Assembly: GCA_039881145.1 (NCBI GenBank)
Contig: JAYKKI010000061.1
Coordinates: 13,800,001 to 13,864,000, forward strand
Source: Druceiella hillmani
Lineage: Eukaryota; Arthropoda; Insecta; Lepidoptera; Hepialidae
Direction of reading: 5' to 3'
Length of the DNA: 64,000 nt
Below the pieces are notes generated by a model that saw only the letters and a list, made by a program, of their open reading frames with translations, searched no databases and was not told where the DNA came from. A program made the translations under genes and the position numbers. Below, piece after piece: positions 24,426 through 34,984 of this stretch; the first letter of the stretch is position 1; every line of letters begins with the position of its first letter.

Positions 24426-25485
24426 TCATTTTTTAAAAACCACGTTTTTCAAATGGCGGCCATCGAGTCTGACAAACTCTTCGAGTCTAGCACGCATTTT
24501 TTACTAATACTACTTCGGCTCGAATATTTTCTTTAAGTTGTGTCACAGTGCTCGGATTTATTTTGTAAACAACGGATTTTAAGTAAGAAAAAGTCACATG
24601 GGCTTAAATCGGGTGATCTAGGTGGCCACGGTACGGTACCGTTTCGGGATATGTTTTTTTCTGGAAATAACTGCCGCACTGCATTCATGGACACATTAGC
24701 AGTGTGAGCTGTGGCCCCGTCCTGCTGGAACCTGGATGTGTTTTGGTTGAAGGATGGACTATTCTGTTGTTCTACTCTGAAAAAGTCATTTAACATCTGA
24801 GCATATCTCTCCGAATTCACAGTTACAGTTTGGCCACGTTGATTTTCAAAGAAATAAGGCCCTATGATTGCAGATGCAGACATGGCACACCAGACTGTTA
24901 CTTTAGGCTTATGTAAAGGCTCTTGATGCATTTGTCTTGGGTCGTGAACATCCCAGTAACGAAAGTTCTGCTTATTCACATATTCTCCAATGTGAAAGTG
25001 AGCTTCGTCACTAATATATTGCCCGTCCGGGTAGCAGTACGAAATCTCAACAACATCACCTCCGCGTAAGTTTTTCTTAATTCAAAGTCAGAATCGTGTA
25101 AATCTTGAACAATTTGAATTTTATATGGATGGAATTTGAGCTTTTTTTGCATTATTACCTGTAAAGTTGATTTCGGAATTCCCAATATCGATGAACGTGT
25201 ACGCAGTGATAAACGGGAATTTTCAACGACAGAAACCATAACACGCTCGACATTTTCATCCGTGGCTACCAATGGTGTAGGTCCTGGCCTGAGCCTATTT
25301 AATGTTGATCCTGTAGCTTTGAAGCTTGCTACCCTTGACTGAATGAGGTTGATCGATGGTCCATCACGTAATCGACGAATACTGTAACGATTATTAAATC
25401 GACGGCGTGCTACAGACAGCGAAAATTCACTCGAAATGTACGCCTCGACGGGAAAAGCGCGGTGCTCTCCACTCCATTGTTCCAT
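24426..25485 (-). pseudogene. Tc1/mariner-superfamily transposase (DUF4817 type), frameshifted
   Basis: The start MEQWSGEHRAF and the following helix-turn-helix region (to SIRRLRDG, PGPTP, LRTRSSILGIPKSTL) are typical of insect DUF4817 mariner-like transposases. The DDE_3 catalytic part follows: first Asp in ISDEAHFH, FRYWDVHDPRQ, WCAMSASAIIGPYFF, second Asp in RFQQDGATAHTA, and third Asp in PPRSPDLSPCDFF. The first frameshift lies near 25000-25015, just before ISDEAHF. Others fall near 24540 and 24490, after which the C-terminus RLDGRHLKNVVFKK ends at a TGA (24426-24428). The length of about 1060 bases fits a nearly full-length but dead copy. Terminal inverted repeats were not found by eye. 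Confidence 0.93.
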
Positions 25486-25489
25486 GGCT

Positions 25490-26035
25490 ACTAAAACATC
25501 TGCACCGCTTGCGCTTCTAACGACGCCCCCCGCGCCTCTCTTATGTGTTGCGTTCAGAAACTATGTTTGTTCAAAGTTTGAAATCTGCCACTGGACAGCC
25601 TGTAGAAATTATATTAAAATAGACACAAATGTAATAAATATATAAAGCAATGTATATATACAAAAATTCAGAAGCAGATATAGTTATAAAAAGCACAAGC
25701 CTCGATGAACCCCATTTAGGTGTTGAGCGGTCAATTACTGAGGTTTATTTGCGCAGAGAAAACATATAATTTATTTATACTAAACCTTCTTATGTATCTA
25801 CCTACTGATATCTTAGGTGCTTCATATCTTTGTATATACCTGTACATACTCACCTACCTAATTACTTTGTTATTTTCTTGCTTATGACAGGGCAAGTGAA
25901 ACAAGCAGACATAAAAACAGTAGATCCTCAATTCTCATGATTTAAGTAGACAGTGTCCCTGCTATGTTAGAAAAATATGATATAAATCGTACCCCTGCAG
26001 CATTAGGAAAACATAATATAAAATAAATCATACTT
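25490..26035. other. Flank of mariner-like copy, no gene seen
   Basis: The first ~110 bases probably contain the 5' end of the transposon (GC-rich GGCGCGGGGGGCGTCG on the minus strand). Beyond it no gene is recognised. Confidence 0.4.
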
Positions 26036-26039
26036 CAAA

Positions 26040-26345
26040 ACAAAAAAAAGTGGAAACCTTATAATATTACTCAATGTCCATCCGTTGATCTGTTTATCAT
26101 AACCACATAGATGTTTTTGCACGCCCTCTCGATGCCCAGGTCTTGGAATACGGCACAATAGTAAAGTATATTAACTTGCAAATATCTCGATACTTAACAT
26201 ACAAAAGTATCTGTATTAAAATTTTAGAGGGAAAACATCAACTGCACGGAATTTTGTTGTAATTTCATACATCGTGTAAAGTATCAATCGAAAAGACAAG
26301 TTATTAGGTTATAAAGTAATTCTTCAGAATTTTATGTGAAACAGT
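26040..26345 (+). repeat. Copy of dispersed repeat
   Basis: GGAAACCTTATAATATTACTCA, TCCATCCGTTGATCTG and GGCACAATAGTAAAGTATATTAAC occur, as separate blocks, in the same order as GGAACCCTTATAATATCATTCA, ATCCGTC and GGCACAATAATGAAACTTATTAAC at 30700-30820. Both derive from one old dispersed family. Confidence 0.6.
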
Positions 26346-27060
26346 ACTAAAAACATTACTAAAAATATTCATAAAAAACTGTTTTATATGTGACACACGA
26401 TGCATCAATTATTTCAGCATACAATGGTATGGTATTTACTGGGTTAGGAATTACTGGGTCACTGGCCAGGAATCAATTACTGAGTTAGGAATATAATAAT
26501 TACTGGATTAGGAAACACTTTCTCCTTTTTGCATAATTTTTCAAATTACTGATAATGGTTCGTAATAATATTTGCTAAAGGAGAGTCAGAAAAAATTATC
26601 GAAAAATGGAAAAAAAATTATTATAATTTTCTATCGCAATTAGTTAAAAAATATGTAAATTTTATTGGATTTTTAGTAACGGGCCTACCCTATTTCACAT
26701 TCGTATATTATAACATTATAAATACATATAATATATAGATATAACATTTGTGCTATCAATATCATAATTTCAGAACCATACATATAAAAACATAGCTAAA
26801 AATACAAAATACGTCGATATTAAATAATTCCTCAAAATTCCTTTTGCAGAACCGTTTTGATCCACATTGAGCCACCCCCCTTATGTTTTCATTATTTTTA
26901 GAGTAACTTGAATTTTGACACTAATTTATTATATACAGCCAAAATTGACGAAATTTTTCGAAAAATAATTGTGTCTAGCAATTTTGCATAGAGTTTGCGA
27001 TTATTAACTCTTTGTTATATCCGTCTGTCTATTGCACCCTCCGATAATACTTTCAGGTAC
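26346..27060. other. Intergenic DNA with weak repeat traces
   Basis: No gene seen. Short matches to the dispersed repeat occur near 26850 and 27015. Confidence 0.35.
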
Positions 27061-27061
27061 T

Positions 27062-27063
<2 letters not shown>

Positions 27064-27095
<32 letters not shown>
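27064..27095. repeat. (TA)n microsatellite
   Basis: About 32 bases of pure TA. Confidence 0.95.
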
Positions 27096-27099
<4 letters not shown>

Positions 27100-27445
27100 A
27101 TATTATATTTTTTTCCTATTTTGTTTATTTTAAAAGATATTGATCAAATCACCATACCAATACAAAGCGTAACGATTTAATCGTTACCAATCTTTTTATT
27201 AACCAAATAGCTATTTGTTATACGTTACTCTTAATGTAGATCGTTACAGATGACCATAACTATGTCTTTTCAGCTGCAAACACGCAGCAGCTGCTGAGAG
27301 GGAACCGAAGAGGGAACCTCAGATAAATTGAAAACGCACTACGGCTTGCTGGACCTAATCCGTATGAGTAAATGGGTATTATACTTTTGAAATAATTTGA
27401 ATAAGCTCAAAGTTTTTAAATTATAAAAAAAATAATGATCATATC

Positions 27446-27487
27446 AGCACTACATTTTCATCATTCATTGTATGAAAATGTAGTGCT
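27446..27487. repeat. Perfect hairpin, 16-bp arms
   Basis: AGCACTACATTTTCAT, a ten-base loop, then the exact reverse complement. Confidence 0.92.
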
Positions 27488-27489
27488 CG

Positions 27490-28690
27490 TCTGTCTATAT
27501 TTTAATCTTGTACATATTTTTCAAGAACAAAAAAGTGATATGATAATGAATTCTGATTATAAGGGTTCTGTTGTAATTATCATAATAAACAAAAAAAGCA
27601 GTGAAAACCTTATGAAAATATGATCAAGCCAAATTAACACAGAATAAAAATACTGAATAGTTTGTAAATTTTCAATTAAAGAAACAAAGTATTATACGCT
27701 AAGACCAAACGAGATCACACTTTAAAAACATTCTCGTCTGCTCCGATTAGAAATAAGTAACGATGATAACAATATTAAATTACGTAACATTTACAAACAA
27801 TTTGTATTTCCTTTGCGCCTCACTTTCCGGAAAAGATCGCTATTGTCCCTTAAAGCTTTCTAACTTCCGTTGGGATCAAAAATATCCCTTCAAATCCTTT
27901 CAACACTCGCAGAAGAGCGGCATCGCTTATTTAATAAAATTGAACGATTACATACAATTTTGTTTTATTACGCTTAATTACAAAAATAGTTATTAATATA
28001 ATGTGAAAATAAAAGCAGTTACATCTTATTCATTAAAACACGTAATAAAATATTAAAAATAGTTGAATGTATGTAATAAACATGCATATCCAGAAATATT
28101 TCATATTTAAACCTCAGAAAGACCTAATTATTGACAATGAAAGTGTTTTAGAAAAAATTGTTTTTAACAATTTTAAGCATTTTTTTCGCTTTTCGGTTGT
28201 AGTGGCCAATTAAATCTTAATAATTTATATTAAGGCTATTATAAAATTAGTGTAAATAATTTTTTTAATAACAGAAAATTATCGGTAAAATAAAAAATTA
28301 ACACCATGACTTATTTTTGTTTTATATTATTTGATATCGAATAATTTTATGCACATTTATATTTCCAAACGTACCTCATCAGGTAATTTAATAATAATTA
28401 TTTGTAATTAATAATCAGGTAAAAAACAAAGAAAAACATAGTCACTATTAGTGCAAAAACCTAATAAAAATTTATATAACTGAAAACTGCAGAAAGGAAA
28501 GGGAAGGGACTAAAAGAAGACGGAGAGCGAGAAAATAGGAAGTCTCTACGGAAAATTATTTAGAAAATTTAAACTATTTGACAAACTATAGTGAAGATCA
28601 ATAGATTTCATTTATTAGTTATCCAATCTATAGAAAAAAAGTATCACCAAAATAATTAAAAATTACGACGAAAATTGCGTGCCCCGTCTC
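27490..28690. other. Intergenic DNA, no gene seen
   Basis: The 77-codon frame at 27763-27996 includes a GC-richer stretch but has no recognised domain. Nothing else is supportable. Confidence 0.4.
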
Positions 28691-28814
28691 CTTTTTTCTA
28701 AAAGCTACTTTAAAAGTTGATTACTTTTCTAAAAGCTACATTAAAAGTTGATACTTTTCTAAAAGCTACATTAAAGTTGAATACTTTTCTAAAAGCTTCA
28801 TTGAATGTTGGTTA
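28691..28814. repeat. Four-unit ~31-bp minisatellite
   Basis: Four units of CTTTTCTAAAAGCTACATTA plus AAAGTTGATA, each with one to a few changes. Confidence 0.93.
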
Positions 28815-29254
28815 CTTAGTTATTAAATTTTAATTACTTCGATTTTTTAAATTCAAAGTTGATGCGCCAGTCCATAAAAACATACACACCAGCGAGAAGT
28901 ACAATATTTTAACCATTTTACATGAACACAGTTCGTTCTCAAATTAAACGACCTCATTTTAAAAGAAAAGGCCTAATTTAATTTGTGACTTGAGTCTGAT
29001 TAATAGAAAATCTGCCTTTACTTGGAAAATTACTGTTTTTGCATTAAATTGTTCTGGACGCGAAATGTTAATTGTATATTTGGATTATATTTGACGAAAT
29101 TTTTTTAGTCTAAATAATTAAAAATTATGTAGCATTTTTACATCTATAATGTAATTAAGTCACAGCACGACTGTGTGTAAACATTGATCCGTATAAAAAT
29201 ACGTTAAAACACAATCATTTCATAAATATTATTTATCAGAACAGTAATATCCAT

Positions 29255-29560
29255 CACGTATATAATATATAAAGATCTATCACGTCCTCGAAGACCGAAA
29301 ATAACGACTGACACGCAACGCAGACTGTGTATCGGTGGACGCCAACTACTTACGTTTATCGAGCAAGGTGCCTGATCGGCTTTCCATCGATTCACCTCGT
29401 ATGTCAAGAAGTGCCCACCACGACTGAATGCCTTCCGTTTCCTTCAACGCAAGTCATATATTCTAACTTTTTCTCTGTTTGTGCATTTTCACTCGTAACG
29501 TTCGGATCGGTGGAGAGTCGGCCAGAATCGCTCCGATTTTTTTGTATAACCAGATTTTGT
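29255..29560. promoter_or_regulatory. GC-richer block with TATA box (possible promoter or exon)
   Basis: TATATAAA lies at 29266-29273, directly before about 250 bases of CpG-rich sequence, unlike the AT-rich surroundings. Short open frames exist on both strands (plus 29327-29584; minus 29204-29407), and the minus strand has a GTAAGT donor-like site near 29350. No protein family was recognised. It could be a promoter with first exon, or a conserved non-coding block. Confidence 0.35.
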
Positions 29561-29756
29561 AATGCGTGTGCGTTAAAGTATTAAATATCATAAGGTTTAT
29601 TTTCTTCAATTATTATCGATTATTGTCGGTAGTTCTCCTTGCGCTTAAAACTGAAATCAGTTTACTTTTGGCACAAATAGACTTAATGTACACGAGTACA
29701 TCACAGTGTAATAAGTCACTACTTCAAAACTCAGAATATTATTATTATATAAATAA

Positions 29757-29865
29757 TAAAAACCGGTCAAGTGTGAGTCGGACTCTTGCACTTTTAGTGG
29801 TCTGAAAAAGTTATTGCTGCTGTCATTGAGAATTGCGTGCACCGGAATACTCATGAACCGTGCGA
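29757..29865 (+). repeat. AAAAACCGG-type end of a dispersed repeat
   Basis: Starts AAAAACCGGTCAAGTGTGAG then TCGGACTC. I remember this motif as a frequent repeat end in lepidopteran sequences. CTCATGAACCGTGCGATAAA follows near 29850, as in that repeat. Recognition is from memory and unsearched. Confidence 0.6.
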
Positions 29866-30425
29866 TAAAATGGAAAAGTAATGTATTTGTTGAAATAACT
29901 CACGATAAAGCAGAAAAAATATCATGTTCACGTAATAGAATTAAATCTCTTTGGCCGTGAACCATACCTTGACGCATTCTTAATAAGTAAGAATGCATTA
30001 AGTTATGGCTTATGACCATAATTTGATAAAAAAACAATAGTATGAGTATATGAGTCAACTTTAGACAAATAAAAAAAATTAATTGTTAACACTAAAAAAT
30101 AATTAATTTCGTACAAAACATTTTTTGAAGCAGCTAACTGACATACGAGAACGCTATTAGCATCGGGAGCAGAGAAAGCAGAGCGAAATGTCGAACGGTC
30201 AGTGCGGACGGAAATAATGAAACTGCAAGAGCATTCGAAATTAAATTGTAATTCCATTTGCAGAGTTCGGTATTATCTAAGTTTAAAATGTTATCCTCCA
30301 TATCCTTCCTTTTCTCTCATAGGATAAGATGGGAGGGTCACAGGTATAGGGAGGGTCCTATTTGAAAACCGTAGACTTGTTTACTTTCAACCGACCTAAA
30401 AAGATATGATAACCGAGATATATTG
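29866..30425. other. Intergenic DNA, nothing recognised
   Basis: No gene is supportable; the 84-codon minus frame at 30003-30257 has no known domain. Confidence 0.4.
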
Positions 30426-30426
30426 A

Positions 30427-30639
30427 GTTCGTTCGAGAAGATGGAAATTAAGATATGGATTTTAATAAATTACAAGACACTAACAGAGTACAAAAAACTC
30501 CCAATTTGTGTATATATTTATGCAAACATATACATACACAAACGCCTTGTATTTTTGAATCGGGATATTTTTATGCTCTGTTAGTGTCTTATAATTATTG
30601 ATTAAAATCCATATCTTAATTTCCATTTTTTGAACGAGT
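30427..30639. mobile_element. MITE-like inverted repeat, ~75-bp arms
   Basis: The left arm (about 30428-30506) and right arm (about 30557-30636) match inversely over GATGGAAATTAAGATATGGA, TTTTAAT and AAGACACTAACAGAG, with small indels. The ~50-bp centre holds a TATATATTTATGC run. There is no coding capacity. Its size and near-symmetry suggest a foldback MITE; flanking target duplications are not clear. Confidence 0.7.
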
Positions 30640-31600
30640 ATTTTTATACCTACAGCAAAAGCTGTGTTTGTAGGGTCCCATACCTTAAAAGGAAAAATGG
30701 AACCCTTATAATATCATTCACATATCCGTCATTATATATCCATCACAGGCATTTTTCTCAGAAACCGCTTTATGCGGAAACTTGACATTTGGCACAATAA
30801 TGAAACTTATTAACCCGCACGTATCATAATAGGTAAAACTCAAAAATATTCATTTGGAAACTTTAGGGAAGATGGATTAAGTACTAGAAACTTATTTTAA
30901 GTTCGTTTACGGTGCGAGGTGCCATTTGAAAGGGCCATTTACAAGGGTCTCAAAAATATTTTTTTCATAAATTTAGGTATTACATTTTCGTAGGTAGTCT
31001 GAAAAATATACAAAAAATAAGGTCACCCTCCCCACCCCTTATTTTTGAAACGAGTTAATCTAAGATTACGAAAAAATAAGGATTTTTGAAAGCCAACGAA
31101 AAGTTTGTATGAAAACTGTTTCTGTTTCTAAATGTCCTGTTGATGTTTCTAAATGTCCTAATTTTTTAAATGTTCGCCATATTTTTATGCCTACAAAATA
31201 TATAGTAAGCAATACATTTCACTATTTTCATAACAAATTTTCTCAAAAACCGTGCGACATAGAAATTTGCATGTTGACATAGTAATATATCTTGTTAACT
31301 TTAGTTATTTTGCACATATTTCACACCACCAACTTTTCTAAAATATACATTATAACATTTAAAGGGGAGGTAAATAAAAGTCTTCAAAAATATTTTTTCC
31401 TCATTTTATAAATCATAGAGATGGAGAATTATACTAAAACACTTGTTATGAGGAATACTAAAATATTTTTATTCACAATTTTTAGTTGTATATCTAAAAA
31501 TACATAAAAAGAATATAGCATTTCGCCCTCTTATTTCCGAAACTATTGAGCCAAAACCATGAAATAAACAGCTTTTGGTAAAACCAGACTAGAAGATTAC
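30640..31600 (+). repeat. Longest copy of dispersed GGTTCC-type repeat
   Basis: Contains GTAGGGTCCCATACCTTAAA, GGAACCCTTATAATATCA, ATCCGTCA, TTTTTCTCAGAAACCGC and GGCACAATAATGAAA. The latter part recurs internally near 31240 (CTCAAAAACCGTGCGACATA). The order matches a dispersed family I know from lepidopteran genomes. It has no open reading frame. Confidence 0.55.
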
Positions 31601-32179
31601 AGGTACAAGAAAACTATTAAAGATATTCTAGATCTAATTTTTAAAAATATGCACCTTGTCGTTACAACTGCGAAAGATATAGATGTTGCAACATACGTAT
31701 GTTGTAAAAATTAATACTTCTAAATAATTTAATAGCAATTCTGAAAATATACCACTTAAAATTATGAAATAAAGCATTTTTGCCATGATAACCATGGCTA
31801 GTAGTTCGTAGTAGTTCTTTCAAACGATAAATATTAAAAAAAATTAATCCATAATTTCTTTTAATATTTAATTCGTCTTCCTAAAATTTTTATTTAAATA
31901 TATTTAAGTGTTATTATTTATTATTATTATGATGTATTACTATGCTAAATTCCAAGTTTCTACGCCTAATGATTCCTAAAAATAAAATACTGCGGCGTAC
32001 TAATTTTTTAAGAGTTCCCTATTTTTCTTTCGCAAAACGGAACAATAAAAATTAAGAAAGAACGACTTTCTCAAATATTCTAATTATTTTCTGGAATTTT
32101 TCCTTTATTTAGTGCATTATAAGTCAATTACTATATAATAACTAACTTTTAAGGGCGAAATCTGAATAGGATAAGTCTG

Positions 32180-32575
32180 ATGCAAAACTTAGGTAAATTA
32201 TGCGCATTAATACTACAATGGCGGAAGGTGGCGTGGAGATGTCGCTTGATAAACCCAACAACACAAATAACTTGTAAAGACAACAATAAAATAAAACGGT
32301 ACCGATTGCAATGTCGTGAAAAAGTAAATAGGTTTGTCTTACGCGAGAATATACAGAGCGTAGCTGTGTCGTTTATTTCTTTTTTTTTATGGTTACAATT
32401 GAAATTGTGTGCAGTCTAGTTACAACGTTTTCTTTTTCCTTTTTTTGTAGAAACAATCAAATACTTAATATGATTAACTTACGTTGCATCCACAAACATA
32501 GAGGAATTAAAAAGTTACCCACAAAGTACTGGCAAATCAGGTACTTGCATAATACGGGGCTTCGACCATATTAAT
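32180..32575 (+). pseudogene. Possible ISXO2-like transposase fragment
   Basis: A frame from 32180 reads ITCKDNNKIKRYRLQCREK, then NRFVLRENI, reminiscent of the zinc-ribbon end of ISXO2-like transposases (YRWQCR...R.S.R). It is followed by a strong acceptor-like tract ending TTTTTTTGTAG near 32451. No catalytic domain was found and the match is weak, so a chance frame cannot be excluded. Confidence 0.25.
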
Positions 32576-32773
32576 CCTAATGTTATTACACTTGTGATAC
32601 ATTTAATTCCGATAAAAGCAACCAAATAATTTAACAAATACTTCGCTCATACCAAATTTAGTATATTTGAAACATAGCAAGAGAACACTCCGTTGTCTGT
32701 ACAAAATTGAATCGCAACGCGGACAGGGATCGCCGTATCATTATCCACCATACCATTCACGTTGCAAAATTAC

Positions 32774-32784
32774 ATTTTACTCGT
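32774..32784. repeat. Left target-site duplication of copy C
   Basis: ATTTTACTCGT, identical to 33081-33091 at the other end of the element. Confidence 0.8.
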
Positions 32785-33080
32785 CGAATATTGAATATAT
32801 TTGGCGTTAATTTTGTAGAAATTCATTATTCACAATTAAGTGAAACTACGTGATGTAGTATTATTTCTACTTTCTTTGAGTTCTTTACCACAACCTAGGT
32901 TTCGTTGTATTACAATACATTCAGGTGGGCTATTAGCAAAGATATAAAAGATAGACAGAGAAGAAAATCTTTGCTAATATCCCACCTGAAGATGTTGTAA
33001 TACAACGAAACCTAGGTCGTGGTAAAGAAATTAAGGAAAGTAGAAATAATACTACATCACGTAGTTTCATTTAATTGTGG
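32785..33080. mobile_element. Hammerhead inverted-repeat element, copy C (best preserved)
   Basis: From the left: the one-sided tail (AATATTGAATATATTTGGCG to TTCATTATT), the left arm, a ~30-bp centre (about 32943-32968), then the right arm ending TTTCATTTAATTGTGG. The arms are ~110-bp inverted repeats. The 11-bp duplication ATTTTACTCGT on both sides fixes the ends and shows that the tail is part of the mobile unit while its counterpart on the right is not. The right arm has an intact hammerhead core. The left arm's core is damaged (CTGAATG instead of CTGAAGA, GTT instead of GTC). No protein is encoded, so mobility would need help in trans. A Penelope-like origin is inferred. Confidence 0.85.
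32969..33027 (+). ncRNA. Hammerhead ribozyme in copy C
   Basis: Outer stem I CTTT (32969-32972) pairs with AAAG (33024-33027) and inner stem I CCAC with GTGG (33019-33022). Core CTGAAGA is at 32986-32992. Stem II is GTTGT/ACAAC with loop AAT. GAAA is at 33007-33010. Stem III is ACC/GGT closed by two bases, with predicted cleavage after GTC (33018). The short stem III is as known for hammerheads of Penelope-like elements, which often work as dimers. No tertiary contact was modelled. Confidence 0.85.
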
Positions 33081-33091
33081 ATTTTACTCGT
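33081..33091. repeat. Right target-site duplication of copy C
   Basis: ATTTTACTCGT, matching 32774-32784. Confidence 0.8.
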
Positions 33092-33228
33092 TGTTGTTAG
33101 CCACTTTAGTCGCGTTGGTCTTGTAATGCGGCAATAAATTTTGACGATAAACGACAAGTATTTGATATGCTTGTTGTTAATTGTAAAAATATAATATAAT
33201 CGTAATCGAATTTTTTTTACTCATCCTC

Positions 33229-33278
33229 ACTCACCCTTTTAGTTTATATCGCGTTGGATATAAACTAAAAGGGTGAGT
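33229..33278. repeat. Perfect hairpin, 22-bp arms
   Basis: ACTCACCCTTTTAGTTTATA plus TC, loop GCGTTG, then the exact reverse complement. The right arm runs straight into a copy of the dispersed repeat (33280-33450), so the hairpin may mark a fold-back at a repeat end. Confidence 0.95.
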
Positions 33279-33279
33279 T

Positions 33280-33480
33280 ATAGGGATTTCAAAATTATTT
33301 ATATTATGCAAAAGTATTCTATATGTATTATTAGAAAAGTCCATAAATATTATGTCAGAACCCATTTGAGGGAAACTTGCAATTTGGAACCACGATCCAA
33401 CATATATTTCCATAGATAACATTCAAAAATATTCATGGAGAAGTTCTTGAGAGAGCCAACAATGTAACATGTTAAAGAAG
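33280..33480 (+). repeat. Fragment of dispersed repeat
   Basis: GAGGGAAACTTGCAATTTGG followed by AACATTCAAAAATATTCATGG parallels GCGGAAACTTGACATTTGG and CTCAAAAATATTCATTTGG at 30775-30860, in separate blocks. Confidence 0.5.
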
Positions 33481-33865
33481 CAAGTTATCAAAATTTCGGA
33501 AATATTTTTTAGTATAATTTTACCTTAGACAAGTCAAGAGATATTATTGGAAATAACAACAAAAAATATGTACCCTCGACTCTATCTCCCAAATTACTAA
33601 AGTCAAAGTTATGAAAAAACAGCGTCACTGGTAGTTTAACTAAAGTTTACTGAAAAACTAGTATTATTATTACGTACGGATTGATAAGACGTATTACTAT
33701 GTCGAATTTCAAGATTCTACTCTTCATAGTTTCTAATGACCGACAAAAAGGCATTTACATATATAAAGGTATATACATATTGCCAAACAATGTGGATACT
33801 TATATTTTGAGAACAAGACACCGCATTAAAAAATATTCCTATATATTTTCGGTTTAGTTTTTAAA

Positions 33866-33949
33866 GACTTCTTCGAGATCCTTCAAAATACTTGAAAAGT
33901 TTCGATACTTGAAAAGTTTCTTCGAGATTCTTCAAGATACTTGAAAATA
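33866..33949. repeat. Short tandem repeat around TACTTGAAAAGTTTC
   Basis: CTTCTTCGAGATCCTTCAAA and TACTTGAAAAGTTTC modules repeat twice to three times in alternating order. Confidence 0.7.
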
Positions 33950-33964
33950 ATAATCTTCACATAA

Positions 33965-34055
33965 TTAATCTACTTATATCTGCCCGTAAGTAAAATTTCA
34001 TCATGATCGACCTTAAACCGAAAAAAAATATTATACTATGACATACAGACGAATT
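33965..34055 (+). repeat. AAATTTCATCA-type fragment of an insect dispersed repeat
   Basis: AGTAAAATTTCATCATGATCG is followed ~45 bases on by GACATACAGACG. This is the order (TTTCATCAAAATCGG then ACAGACAGAC) seen in common arthropod repeats. It is old and partial. Confidence 0.45.
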
Positions 34056-34439
34056 TGAAGAAATTAAAAAGAAACTGACAATTAGCAATGAAAAGCTAAA
34101 AAAGACAGATATAACAATAACATATGCACAAGACGATTTTCAGATATATTATATAACTTTTGTCAGTGTTAATTAACTTATCTAAAAATGAAATGAAAAA
34201 AGGCTAAAATTTTGGAATTTCCTTTATTTCCAAGAAAATTTACTATAATTTCAACTCTGAAGTTTGTACTGATTCATTATGCCAAGTCGCATTTGAATCA
34301 GTTTTCAAAAATCAAGAATAGAATTTTCTTTGCTATTCAATTGTCAGAATATAAAACATACAAAAAATAAATATATCGAAATAGATATATCAGTTGAATT
34401 TATAAAGGAAAACTGAAGGGGTTTGCGTTTATATGAAAT

Positions 34440-34695
34440 TTGTATCAGACGCTCTCATAACATGCAGAAGATGAGTACCTTTATGGTTTATACATACACC
34501 GTGCCTTGCCTATAAAAAAGGCAAGTTTATGCATTATTAGCGAGCGAGTCCATACACCTAAACGTCTAAGGTATCGAGTTAATAATTGAAGACTCCGCTC
34601 CCGCAACTGTCAAGGCTGGCTCAACCCTTACATGTGGCGTATTTTACCGACACGGGCGTGGTCCAATCAACATATTCCTGGTTTTGTATTCTTGA
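34440..34695. promoter_or_regulatory. GC-richer block with TATAAAA and hairpin
   Basis: CTTGCC (34505-34510), TATAAAAAA, GGCAAG forms a hairpin with a TATA-like loop. About 150 bases of CpG-bearing sequence follow, without a reading frame. Promoter function is a guess from composition. Confidence 0.25.
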
Positions 34696-34984
34696 AGCTT
34701 TTCCTGTGCAGTAAATGGGAGAAATTTTTTTTAAATAAAATGTTATGTCTGGAAGAAAAGGTCTGAACTTAACATAAAAAAGAAATTAAAAGACTGTAAT
34801 AATTTTTGTCGCCTCACTTTAGGGATCACGTAGCCGAATAGCAAAAATGAAACATTTATAATTTCGTTTTGTGATAAATTGTGATAATTTTGTTTGCCCG
34901 TCTGTATTCCAAAGCAACAAAACTCTTCACTCCGAGGTGAAAACAAATTGCAATAAATGACATTAAACTGACGAAAATGAATTA

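Noticed and set aside
28691..28814. CRISPR-like array
   Set aside because: The units are adjacent with no unique spacers and the DNA is eukaryotic; it is a minisatellite. No CRISPR array was seen anywhere.
32785..33080. Copy C as an ordinary MULE/foldback DNA transposon
   Set aside because: The 11-bp duplication would allow it, but the one-sided tail and hammerhead cores fit Penelope-like terminal repeats better. Not fully excluded.
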